Part shown: piece by piece, positions 57,206 through 64,000 of the stretch
Layout of the letters: every line of letters starts with the position of its first letter
Numbering within the stretch: position 1 is the first letter of the stretch
Assembly (NCBI RefSeq): GCF_023822025.1
Contig: NZ_CP082909.1
Coordinates: 1,354,001 to 1,418,000, forward strand
DNA from: Endozoicomonas sp. 4G
GTDB lineage: Bacteria; Pseudomonadota; Gammaproteobacteria; Pseudomonadales; Endozoicomonadaceae
Reading direction: 5' to 3'
DNA length: 64,000 bases
The notes under the pieces: generated by a model
Seen by the model: the letters and a program-made list of their open reading frames with translations, nothing else
Databases searched by the model: none
Told to the model about the DNA's origin: nothing
Made by a program: the position numbers and the translations under genes

Positions 57206-57345
57206 GGTCTGGCTTACCAGTCGTTGAAATGTTTATTGAGAAATCAGGTTAGTCAAAATCTGGGGAGAGGTTGGAGTTTTTTGAGGGGGTTGGTAGGCGG
57301 ATCATTATTTATCACTTTTCTTTCATTTCTCGTTATTAAACAAAC
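57206..57345 (-). pseudogene. 3' remnant of a fourth zinc-finger gene copy
   Basis: The stretch GAGGCGGATCATTATTTATCAC...CTTTTCTTTCATTTCTCGTTA near 57294-57335 matches the stop-codon region of copies 2 and 3 (tail residues KxKSDK and stop). Homology stops about 40 bp in, at unrelated DNA that leads to the toxin-antitoxin genes. A fourth copy was therefore lost by deletion. The rest of the gap to 57480 shows nothing more. Confidence 0.65.
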
Positions 57346-57480
57346 TGGAGGAGTACGGGTACTTGGCTCGGGCTCGACAGACGGCCTGAGTCCATTAATG
57401 AGACATTCGTTCCTTGTTCTGGGCAGGGAGTCAACATGGTTAGCAATTCCGGCGAAGATGCACTGGCGCGAGCCTGACTG

Positions 57481-57762
57481 TCAGGCGGCGATCTCCAGCT
57501 GAACTCCCAGCGCTTTAAGCAGTCGATGCACAGTATCCCAACGGGGCTGAACCTTGCCGTTAAAGGCTTTGTACAGGCTTTCCCGGTTCAGGCCGGTCTG
57601 TTCAGCCAGTTGTGCCACGCCTTTATGTTTAACCACATGCCCAAGGGCCACAATAAAAACACCGGGGTCATTATCCCGGTAGGCTTCTGTCAGAAACCAG
57701 GGAATGTCGTCATCGGTCAGGGCATTGTCAAAAGGGTTGTAAGGTTTCAACGATTCGTTCAC
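57481..57762 (-). CDS. Antitoxin, HigA-like (addiction module antidote protein)
   Basis: A 93-residue helix-turn-helix antitoxin. GVAQLAEQTGLNRESLYKAF (near 50-70) is the HTH, followed by NGKVQPRWDTVHRLLKALGVQLEI, typical of the 'putative addiction module antidote' family. It starts 3 bp after the toxin gene stop, giving the toxin-first order of higBA systems. It should neutralise the toxin and repress the promoter; no operator could be pinned down. Confidence 0.88.
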   Translation of the reverse strand: MNESLKPYNPFDNALTDDDIPWFLTEAYRDNDPGVFIVALGHVVKHKGVAQLAEQTGLNRESLYKAFNGKVQPRWDTVHRLLKALGVQLEIAA

Positions 57763-57765
57763 AGT

Positions 57766-58065
57766 TTATTCCTCCAGATTTTGCAGTATCTCCCTGGCTG
57801 TTTCAATATCCCGGGGCTGGCTGGATTTGTCCCCACCGCACAATAGGATGATCAGTCGCCCACCACGGACAGTGAAATAAAGCCGGTAGCCTTTGCCGAC
57901 AAATATCCGCATTTCACTGATATTGCCACCCACGGATCTTACATCACCGAGGTTGCCAGCCTCTGCACGAGCCAGACGCATGGTGATAGCTCTCAGCACC
58001 TGCCGGTCTTTCAGTCGGGACTCCCAGCGGTCAAATTCCCGGGTGCGGATAATCTCATACTTCAT
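57766..58065 (-). CDS. Toxin, RelE/HigB-like (Gp49 type)
   Basis: A 99-residue toxin of the RelE/ParE superfamily: MKYEIIRTREFDRWESRLKDRQ at the start, GDVRSVGGNISEMRIFVGKGYRLYF in the centre and LLCGGDKSSQPRDIETAREIL at the end, which is characteristic of the short HigB/Gp49-like toxins that cleave mRNA on ribosomes. First gene of the pair. The pair lies between the zinc-finger remnants and an inverted-repeat element, a typical accessory location. Confidence 0.88.
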   Translation of the reverse strand: MKYEIIRTREFDRWESRLKDRQVLRAITMRLARAEAGNLGDVRSVGGNISEMRIFVGKGYRLYFTVRGGRLIILLCGGDKSSQPRDIETAREILQNLEE

Positions 58066-58118
58066 GACAGGATCGTAGTCAGAAGGCTACTAATTTGCAA
58101 ACCTCAAGGGTTGTTTTC

Positions 58119-58279
58119 TGTTAAGACGGATTAAAACTGTTTACACATACCCGTTTTCTGAATGTGAGTGGATTAAGAGTGCTGACAGACAGCCCCATGA
58201 AACAAGGGCTGTAGACTAACAAGCTGTTTTCGTGTCGATATTTTGATCCATCTGTAAACAGTTTTAATCCCCCTTAACA
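58119..58279. mobile_element. MITE-like inverted-repeat element, 161 bp
   Basis: The 27-bp ends 58119-58145 and 58253-58279 are inverted copies with two mismatches. An inner hairpin ACAGCCC/GGGCTGT sits at 58188-58212. No reading frame is present. A half copy of the end occurs at 52427-52446. It lies between the toxin gene and the 3' end of pilC, and transcripts of pilC would fold it. Confidence 0.65.
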
Positions 58280-58287
58280 AAAATAAC

Positions 58288-59505
58288 TCAAACCACAGAC
58301 CCCAACTGAAAGATAGGCAGGTACATAGCAATAATAAGACCACCGACCAATACCCCAAGAACCGACATGATCATAGGTTCCATCAAGCTGGTCAGGCCAT
58401 CCACCATGTTATCGACTTCGTCCTCATAAAAGGTGGCGACTTTGTTGAGCATTTCATCCAGAGAACCGGATTCTTCACCAATGGCTACCATCTGGATGGC
58501 CATGGCCGGGAAGATGCCAGAATTTCTCATGGCAAATTGCAGCTGCTGACCGCTGGATACGTCTTCCTTAATCTGCTGGGTGGCATCGAAATAGACGATA
58601 TTACCTGAAGCCCCAGCCACCGATTCAAGGGCATCCACCAGGGGAACACCGGCGGCAAAGGTCGTCGACAGGGTTCTGGCGAACCGGGCTACCGCTGATT
58701 TATCAAGAATTTCACCGAGCACCGGGATCTTAAGAGTGATTCGATCCATTCTGTCTCTGGTGGCTTTGGACTTCTGTAACAGTTTTTTGAATATAAATCC
58801 AAAGACAATAAGCGCGGCTATTGCTATATGCCATGAACTCTGAACTGCTTCAGAAATACCGATAACCAGCTGGGTAAACGCGGGCAGTTCAGCGCCAAAT
58901 CCCTGGAATACCTCCTCGAACTGAGGCACTACATAGATCAGTAGAATGCCGGTTACGATCATGGCAACAGCGACAACCGCAATGGGATATTTCATCGCTT
59001 TTTTGATTTTTGCCTTGAGGGCTTCCGTTTTTTCTTTATAGGTGGCAATTCTGTCCAGAAGTGACTCCAGTGAACCTGACTGCTCACCGGAAGCAACGAG
59101 GTTGCAATAGAGGTCATCAAAATAAAGTCGATGGCTTCTCAAGGCGTCAGCCAGAGTGGAACCACCGGCGACATCCGTCTTGATTTTGCCAATGAGGTCT
59201 TTCATGGCAGGCTTTTCGATACCGTCAGAAGTGATATCAAAAGCCTGGAGCAAGGGGACACCCGCTTTCATCATGGTGGCTAGCTGGCGGGTAAACAGGG
59301 CAATGTCCATGGGCTTGATTTTGCCGCCTTTGGTGCCCAGCGACATACCCTTTTTTCTGACTTTTGTTGAGTTGATTCCCTGTTTACGAAGTTCGGCCTT
59401 GACCAGGGCAATACTGCTACTTTGGAGTTCTCCCTTGGTCTTCCTGCCACTCTTGTCTTTTCCTTCCCAGACAAACGTGGCTGTTTTTGTTTTTTTGCGT
59501 GCCAT
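58288..59505 (-). CDS. pilC: Type IV pilus inner-membrane platform protein PilC
   Basis: A 405-residue polytopic protein with two GspF/T2SSF domains (about 65-190 and 270-395). Typical are ALFTRQLATMMKAGVPLLQAFD near 68, GEQSGSLESLLDRIATY near 140, the first helix pair, FARTLSTTFAAGVPLVDALE near 272, and IGEESGSLDEMLNKVATFYE near 345. PilC couples the motor ATPases to the pilus. Normally it lies between pilB and pilD; here apaH is upstream and a toxin gene downstream, so the cluster is broken up. The N-terminal KSGRKTKGEL is usual. Confidence 0.93.
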   Translation of the reverse strand: MARKKTKTATFVWEGKDKSGRKTKGELQSSSIALVKAELRKQGINSTKVRKKGMSLGTKGGKIKPMDIALFTRQLATMMKAGVPLLQAFDITSDGIEKPAMKDLIGKIKTDVAGGSTLADALRSHRLYFDDLYCNLVASGEQSGSLESLLDRIATYKEKTEALKAKIKKAMKYPIAVVAVAMIVTGILLIYVVPQFEEVFQGFGAELPAFTQLVIGISEAVQSSWHIAIAALIVFGFIFKKLLQKSKATRDRMDRITLKIPVLGEILDKSAVARFARTLSTTFAAGVPLVDALESVAGASGNIVYFDATQQIKEDVSSGQQLQFAMRNSGIFPAMAIQMVAIGEESGSLDEMLNKVATFYEDEVDNMVDGLTSLMEPMIMSVLGVLVGGLIIAMYLPIFQLGSVV

Positions 59506-59584
59506 ATCTAGCCAGTTCCGTTTAATAGCGCTAATGGCTTTGTCGGCGAGTAGTGTGTGAGACCTTAGGGAAACTTGGGCAAAA

Positions 59585-60391
59585 TTAGCAACAGTCCACT
59601 GAAGTGGTACTGTAGTCGTCCAGATTCAGGGCCGTGAGGCAGCGTCCCCAAACGCATCCGGTATCGAGAGCATGCATTTTTTTGCGCTGACTGTTACCTT
59701 CCAGGGCTGCCCAGTGACCGAAAATAATGCGTTTTTTATAGATGGGGCTATCAGGAAAACTGTACCAGGGAGCGAATGTCTTTCTGGCAGAGGCGGTCTT
59801 GTTATCAAGATCAAGCCGACCATATCGGTCACAAAAGCGCATCTGTGTCAGATAAGTTGCGGTCAGTTTGAGTTTGGCTCGACGGGTATAAGCTTCTTCC
59901 ATAGAGCTGATGGCATCTGATTTGAATAGAAACTGAAGAAACTCCCGATAGTTTTCTCCCTGAAGCACTTCCTCCAGCTTGCCTGCGTACAGGCAGGCCT
60001 GTTTCAGGGTCCAGATGGGAGGAATTCCGGCATGCACCATGGTGACTTTACGTTGCTTATCACGATGTATCAGTGGTCGGTGCCTTAACCAGTCAATCAG
60101 TGAGTCCCGGTCGGGGGCACTGAGCAGGGGGGCTAACGTATCTTTTTTTTTGGGTCGACGAACCTGTGCAGCAACAGCCAGCAGGTGCAGGTCGTGATTG
60201 CCCAGAACAGCAGTGCAATCGCTACCGAGACTTTTCAGGTAGCGCAGCGTGGCCAATGAGTCAGGGCCGCGGTTGACCATATCTCCTGCCACCCACAGCT
60301 GGTCAGGGCCAGGCTTGAACTGCACTTTGTCGAGCAGGCGCCTGAGAGGCTCGTAACATCCCTGGATATCACCTACGGCGTATACGGTCAT
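59585..60391 (-). CDS. apaH: Symmetrical bis(5'-nucleosyl)-tetraphosphatase ApaH
   Basis: Hydrolyses Ap4A to two ADP. The metallophosphoesterase motifs are VGDIQGCYEPL, VAGDMVNRGPDSL and LGNHDLHLL in the first 75 residues, later MVHAGIPPIW and a final GCVWG. From the ATG at 60391 the protein has 268 residues, the usual length; the frame also opens at 60415, which adds eight residues not seen in homologues. It is the last gene of the surA-pdxA-ksgA-apaH row, 33 bp after ksgA. Confidence 0.94.
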   Translation of the reverse strand: MTVYAVGDIQGCYEPLRRLLDKVQFKPGPDQLWVAGDMVNRGPDSLATLRYLKSLGSDCTAVLGNHDLHLLAVAAQVRRPKKKDTLAPLLSAPDRDSLIDWLRHRPLIHRDKQRKVTMVHAGIPPIWTLKQACLYAGKLEEVLQGENYREFLQFLFKSDAISSMEEAYTRRAKLKLTATYLTQMRFCDRYGRLDLDNKTASARKTFAPWYSFPDSPIYKKRIIFGHWAALEGNSQRKKMHALDTGCVWGRCLTALNLDDYSTTSVDCC

Positions 60392-60424
60392 TAACAATAA
60401 TCTCCCGATGATCAAAAAATTATT

Positions 60425-61231
60425 TTAGTTGTTTTTGGCTGATGCATGCAGATAATTGGCGATAGCAACGAACTCAGGCAGAGTCACCGTCTCAGGACGA
60501 CTCGTGGGGTCGATGCTCAGTTCAGTCAGTTCATCGGCAGAAATCAGTTTTTTCAGCGTGTTTCGCATGGTTTTGCGACGTTGCTGAAAAGCTTCACGAA
60601 CCACCCTTTCCAACAGTTTGACGTCATTTGCCGGGTAAGGCAGCTCCTTATAAGGCTCAAGCCTTACAATAGCGGAGTCAACTTTGGGAGCCGGTTTGAA
60701 ACAGCCCGGCCCCACAATAAACAGGTTGTCTACCTTGCAATAGTACTGAGCCATGATGCCCAGTCGCCCATAGTGCTTTTCACCGGGCTGGGCTGCCAGT
60801 CTTTCCACAACTTCTTTTTGCAACATGAAATACATGTCGCTGATCAGTCCCTGAAACTCAAGTAGATGGAAAATCAGCGGAGTGGATATATTGTAGGGCA
60901 GGTTGCCCACCAGTCTCAGTGTTTCACCTTCTTTAATAAGAGAGGAGAAATCGAACTTGAGAGCGTCGCCTTCGTGAATCCTGAACTCAGGGTTCAGGCC
61001 AAACCTGAGCTTCAGAGTCGGGATCAGGTCTCTGTCCAGCTCAACCACATCCAGTTGCCCGGCACCGTCCAGCAGAAACTCGGTCAGTGCACCCTGACCG
61101 GGGCCAATTTCCACAATTCGGTCGCCCGCTTTTGGGTGTATGGAACGGATAATCCGTTGAATGACACCGTGATCGTGCAGAAAGTTCTGACCAAATCGTT
61201 TACGGGCCTTGTGGTAGGGAATCTCAGCCAT
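60425..61231 (-). CDS. ksgA: 16S rRNA dimethyladenosine transferase KsgA (RsmA)
   Basis: Dimethylates two adjacent adenines near the 3' end of 16S rRNA during small-subunit maturation. The 268-residue protein starts KARKRFGQNFLHDHGVIQRI, binds SAM with VEIGPGQGALTEFLL (near 41) and has the catalytic NLPYNISTPL motif (near 112). QRRKTMRNTLK near 218 is also typical. Position between pdxA and apaH matches the conserved gammaproteobacterial order. Confidence 0.97.
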   Translation of the reverse strand: MAEIPYHKARKRFGQNFLHDHGVIQRIIRSIHPKAGDRIVEIGPGQGALTEFLLDGAGQLDVVELDRDLIPTLKLRFGLNPEFRIHEGDALKFDFSSLIKEGETLRLVGNLPYNISTPLIFHLLEFQGLISDMYFMLQKEVVERLAAQPGEKHYGRLGIMAQYYCKVDNLFIVGPGCFKPAPKVDSAIVRLEPYKELPYPANDVKLLERVVREAFQQRRKTMRNTLKKLISADELTELSIDPTSRPETVTLPEFVAIANYLHASAKNN

Positions 61232-61319
61232 GCTTTCTTTCGATTAATAAAGGGGGCGCTATGATAGCGACAGATCACTCTTTTGGCTACCGAACATATC
61301 GCCGAACTATATCGCCGAG

Positions 61320-62306
61320 CTATACCGAGCGCATATCGAGCGCATAACGAATAGCGGTAAACAAGCTGCCCGCATCAGCTTTTCCTTTACCCGCCAAATC
61401 CAGTGCTGTGCCATGATCGACAGAGGTGCGAATGATGGGCAGACCCAGGGTGATATTGACGGCATTGCCAAAGCCTTTGTACTTGAGAACCGGCAGGCCC
61501 TGGTCGTGATACATCGCCAGAACAGCATCGGCCTTTTCAAGGTATTTGGGGTTAAAGAGTGTGTCTGCTGGCAGGGGGCCTACTAAATTCATACCTTCGC
61601 GATTTAACTGATTGAGAACCGGAATAATGGTTTCAATTTCTTCCATGCCAAGGTGGCCGCCTTCTCCAGCGTGAGGGTTAAGACCGCAGACCAGAATCCT
61701 GGGATGCTCAATGGCAAATTTTGTCGCCATATCCCTGTGAAGAATCCTGATGACTTCTTCCAGAGAGGTTTTTGTGATGGCAGACGAGACCTCTTTAAGG
61801 GGCAGGTGGGTGGTAGCCAGGGCGACCCTGAGACCTTCTGTTGCCAGCATCATAACGACTTTTTGAGTGTCGGTTTGCTCAGCCAGAAATTCAGTGTGAC
61901 CACTGAAGGGGATACCAGCATTATTGATCACTTCCTTGCTGACAGGGGCGGTGACCATGGCGTCAAACAGGCCACTCTGGCAGCCTGCAACGGCGTAGCT
62001 CAGCATGTCCAGAACGTAGGAGCTATTGGCTGTATCCAGCTGCCCGGCAGAGCAGGGTTTGGGTAAAGAGAAGGGCGCAACGAGAAGCGTACCTGCCGCA
62101 GTGGGTTCTGTGTTATCGGGGTTGAATAATTCAAAGGTTACATCCATTCCCAAGGTGTCCGCACGCTCTGCCAGAAGCTCAGGGTCGGCAGCGACCACGA
62201 TGTGTGCTGGAAAAGTCTGGTGCACCAGTTGCAGGCAGAGGTCGGGTCCGATACCCGCAGGTTCACCTGAGGTAATAATCAGTCTGGGCAGTGGGTTGCT
62301 TTTCAT
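61320..62306 (-). CDS. pdxA: 4-hydroxythreonine-4-phosphate dehydrogenase PdxA
   Basis: NAD-dependent enzyme of pyridoxal 5'-phosphate synthesis. The 328-residue protein shows [13 protein letters not shown] at the N-terminus, the metal-binding histidines in [14 protein letters not shown] (near 137), [17 protein letters not shown] (near 210) and [17 protein letters not shown] (near 265), and [20 protein letters not shown] near the end. It lies between surA and ksgA; a terminator at 62359-62382 separates it from surA, so it likely has its own promoter. Confidence 0.97.
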   Translation of the reverse strand: MKSNPLPRLIITSGEPAGIGPDLCLQLVHQTFPAHIVVAADPELLAERADTLGMDVTFELFNPDNTEPTAAGTLLVAPFSLPKPCSAGQLDTANSSYVLDMLSYAVAGCQSGLFDAMVTAPVSKEVINNAGIPFSGHTEFLAEQTDTQKVVMMLATEGLRVALATTHLPLKEVSSAITKTSLEEVIRILHRDMATKFAIEHPRILVCGLNPHAGEGGHLGMEEIETIIPVLNQLNREGMNLVGPLPADTLFNPKYLEKADAVLAMYHDQGLPVLKYKGFGNAVNITLGLPIIRTSVDHGTALDLAGKGKADAGSLFTAIRYALDMRSV

Positions 62307-62358
62307 AAGTCAGCCATAGAGTCAGGGAATAGGCAGTTCACCGAGTCTATAAAAAAGC

Positions 62359-62382
62359 AACGCCCCAGAGAACCGGGGCGTT
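62359..62382 (-). terminator. Rho-independent terminator after surA
   Basis: AACGCCCC pairs with GGGGCGTT around AGAGAACC. On the minus strand the stem is followed by GCTTTTTT. It lies 54 bp past the surA stop and 53 bp before the pdxA start. Confidence 0.85.
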
Positions 62383-62384
62383 AA

Positions 62385-62429
62385 TTTTTTAAGGTGAACG
62401 TTTTTAAGGTGAACGTTTTTAAGGTGAAG
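62385..62429. repeat. Three copies of a 15-bp direct repeat after surA
   Basis: TTTTTAAGGTGAACG occurs twice in a row, with a third copy ending GTGAAG, between the surA stop and its terminator. It looks like slippage-generated repetition; no function seen. Confidence 0.85.
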
Positions 62430-62435
62430 AGTGCC

Positions 62436-63728
62436 TCAGAGACGAATTTCTACGTAACTCTGATCTCTGATTTCACGCAACCACACCTGAAGTTCTTCTT
62501 CAAACTTGCGGTTGCCCAGGATTTCACGCACCTTGTTCCTGCGGACCTGTTCACTGATATCTGAATTACGGGTGCCCAGTACTTGCAGTACGTGCCAGCC
62601 GTAAGAACTCTTGAAGGGTTCGCTGATGACTTTTTCAGGCGTCTCTTTCATGGCTTTCTGAAATTCAGGAACCAGAGACTTGGGAGAAACCCAGTTCAGG
62701 TCGCCGCCATTCAAAGCTGAGCCGGTGTCGTCAGAGTAGGCCTTGGCCAGTTCGGCAAAATCCTCACCTTGTTCGATGCGGTCATAAAGGCTTTTGGCCA
62801 GCATCTGCGCTTCAAGATCGCTGCGAATCTCGTTGGGCTTGATCAGAATATGACGAACGTGTATCTGGTGTTGAATGTGCTTTTCATTACCGCGAGAGTC
62901 GATCAGCTTGAAGATATGAAAGCCACCGGGGGTGCGTATCGGTGCCGATACTTCTCCGTCTTTCATTTTCAGCGCCTGTTCGGCAAACAGGGTGGGCAGT
63001 TGGTCAGCAGAGCGCCAGCCGAGGTCGCCCCCGTTTAAGGCGCTCTGGCCGCTGGAGTAAGTCAGCGCCATTTCGGAAAAGTTGGCACCTTTATCAAGCT
63101 GAATAGAAATGTTGTTGGCTTTCTTCTCAGCTTCCCGAACCTGGTCTGGTGTCGGATTATCCGGTGTGGCAATCAGAATATGGCCCAGACGATATTCCAC
63201 CTGCATGCTGGCCTGACCCTCTGGCGACTTGAGGAAGTTATCCACTTCCTGCTCGCTGACCTGGATGCGCTGGGCAATCTGGCGCTGACGCACGCGGTTG
63301 ATAATCATCTCGCGACGAATCTCCTCCCTGGCATCGGCGTATGACAAGCCGTCTAATTCGAGATTTTTCTTGAATTCCTCGACCGACATGCCATTACGTT
63401 TGGCGATTTTGCTGATGGCGTCATTCAACGTCCAATCATCAATACGGATGCCACCACGCTGACCCATCTGCAATTGCAGGTTCTCAAGGATCAGCTGGTC
63501 CAGGACCTGCTTCTTGAGGATGTTGTCAGGAGGCATGGGAATATCACGGCTGCCCAACTGACGCTGTACAGCTTCGATACGGTTATTCAGTTCGCTTTCC
63601 ATTACCACGTCTTTGTCGACGACGGCAACAATGCGATCCAGTGGTACCGGCTTGGCGTTAGCCGTACCGCCGACCACTGACAGAGCGCAGCAGGCGGCAA
63701 AGAACAGATTTTTCAATCCCTTCATCAT
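62436..63728 (-). CDS. surA: Periplasmic chaperone and peptidyl-prolyl isomerase SurA
   Basis: Folds outer-membrane proteins, including LptD, in the periplasm. The 430-residue protein has a signal peptide (FFAACCALSVVGGTANA), an N-terminal chaperone domain starting PVPLDRIVAVVDKDVVMESELNNRI, and two parvulin domains (about 178-275, EYRLGHILIATPDN; and about 290-385, HVRHILIKPNE) followed by the C-terminal helix. The start overlaps the lptD stop as TAATG; a second ATG directly follows the first. Confidence 0.97.
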   Translation of the reverse strand: MMKGLKNLFFAACCALSVVGGTANAKPVPLDRIVAVVDKDVVMESELNNRIEAVQRQLGSRDIPMPPDNILKKQVLDQLILENLQLQMGQRGGIRIDDWTLNDAISKIAKRNGMSVEEFKKNLELDGLSYADAREEIRREMIINRVRQRQIAQRIQVSEQEVDNFLKSPEGQASMQVEYRLGHILIATPDNPTPDQVREAEKKANNISIQLDKGANFSEMALTYSSGQSALNGGDLGWRSADQLPTLFAEQALKMKDGEVSAPIRTPGGFHIFKLIDSRGNEKHIQHQIHVRHILIKPNEIRSDLEAQMLAKSLYDRIEQGEDFAELAKAYSDDTGSALNGGDLNWVSPKSLVPEFQKAMKETPEKVISEPFKSSYGWHVLQVLGTRNSDISEQVRRNKVREILGNRKFEEELQVWLREIRDQSYVEIRL

Positions 63729-64000
63729 TACTTCTCGTGAATCTCGTAACCTTGGATAGCTTGCAAGTATTCCGTTCCGGAGCTACCGGTGATATTACCC
63801 AGTCCACGAAGGATGAACTGGAAGAAAATACCGCTCTTCGGATCAGGGTGGTCAATATTATCGTCTGTTTCGATCCATGAACGCCAGAAAAACCGAACCT
63901 GATAACAGCAACTGTTGTATTCGACACCAGCAAGGCTCTCAAGGTTCCTTTCATTGGTTAAATCATATTGCCAGCGACCCAGACCCACCCAGTTGGTGGT
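63728..64000 (-). CDS. lptD: LPS-assembly protein LptD, C-terminal end (5' part outside the window)
   Basis: The last 90 residues or so of the outer-membrane beta-barrel that inserts lipopolysaccharide. LAGVEYNSCCYQVRFFWRSWI contains the conserved adjacent cysteines that form the inter-domain disulfides, and FFQFILRGLGNITGSSGTEYLQAIQGY is the typical end. It is translationally coupled with surA. The gene continues beyond position 64000. Confidence 0.95.
   Translation of the reverse strand, partial: TTNWVGLGRWQYDLTNERNLESLAGVEYNSCCYQVRFFWRSWIETDDNIDHPDPKSGIFFQFILRGLGNITGSSGTEYLQAIQGYEIHEK

Overview
The window looks like a chromosomal segment of a gammaproteobacterium. Housekeeping order lptD-surA-pdxA-ksgA-apaH, a complete ccoNOQP-ccoGHIS cluster, hemN, pepE-dcuC and pilC support this. 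The many secreted eukaryote-like proteins (OTU-type protease, ankyrin protein, C2H2 zinc-finger arrays), the repeat content and the large NRPS suggest an animal-associated member of the Oceanospirillales such as Endozoicomonas. The genus is inferred from style of content, not from a marker gene.

Layout. 1-2500: 5' end of hemN (minus) with an FNR/ANR-type box, a divergent NRAMP-family transporter, and a small inverted-repeat element. 2501-17874: an Sfp/EntD-type phosphopantetheinyl transferase convergent with a 4846-residue single-gene NRPS (FAAL-PCP-Cy-A[MT]-PCP-C-A-PCP-C-A-PCP-C-PCP, no release domain). 17997-20112: pepE-dcuC operon behind a second FNR/ANR-type box. 20484-21758: two tandem DUF3605-like membrane-anchored proteins. 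21755-30554: the cbb3 oxidase structural and assembly genes. 31155-38092: accessory region with two large unknown paralogues, a secreted OTU-like protease and a secreted ankyrin protein. 38101-44625: tripartite ABC exporter, DyP peroxidase, alpha/beta hydrolase, MATE transporter and a TusA-like protein. 44676-50129: four tandem paralogues of an unknown Cys/His-conserved family, interrupted by an RloAB-like pair in which rloB is reduced to fragments. 50130-57480: REP-like palindromes, a secreted protein whose 3' end lies antisense to a decayed zinc-finger array, and three tandem secreted C2H2 zinc-finger proteins. 57481-58065: a HigBA-type toxin-antitoxin pair. 58119-58279: a small inverted-repeat element. 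58288-64000: pilC, then apaH, ksgA, pdxA, surA and the 3' end of lptD.

How the parts fit. Low-oxygen physiology is a theme: cbb3 oxidase, oxygen-independent haem synthesis (hemN) and a DcuC-type dicarboxylate carrier paired with an Asp-X dipeptidase, with FNR-like sites before hemN and dcuC. The PPTase is the obvious activator of the five carrier domains of the NRPS, whose first steps predict an acyl chain condensed with a cyclised cysteine. The accessory tracts carry repeated, tandemly duplicated proteins, several with signal peptides and eukaryote-like domains, consistent with host interaction. That role is inference.
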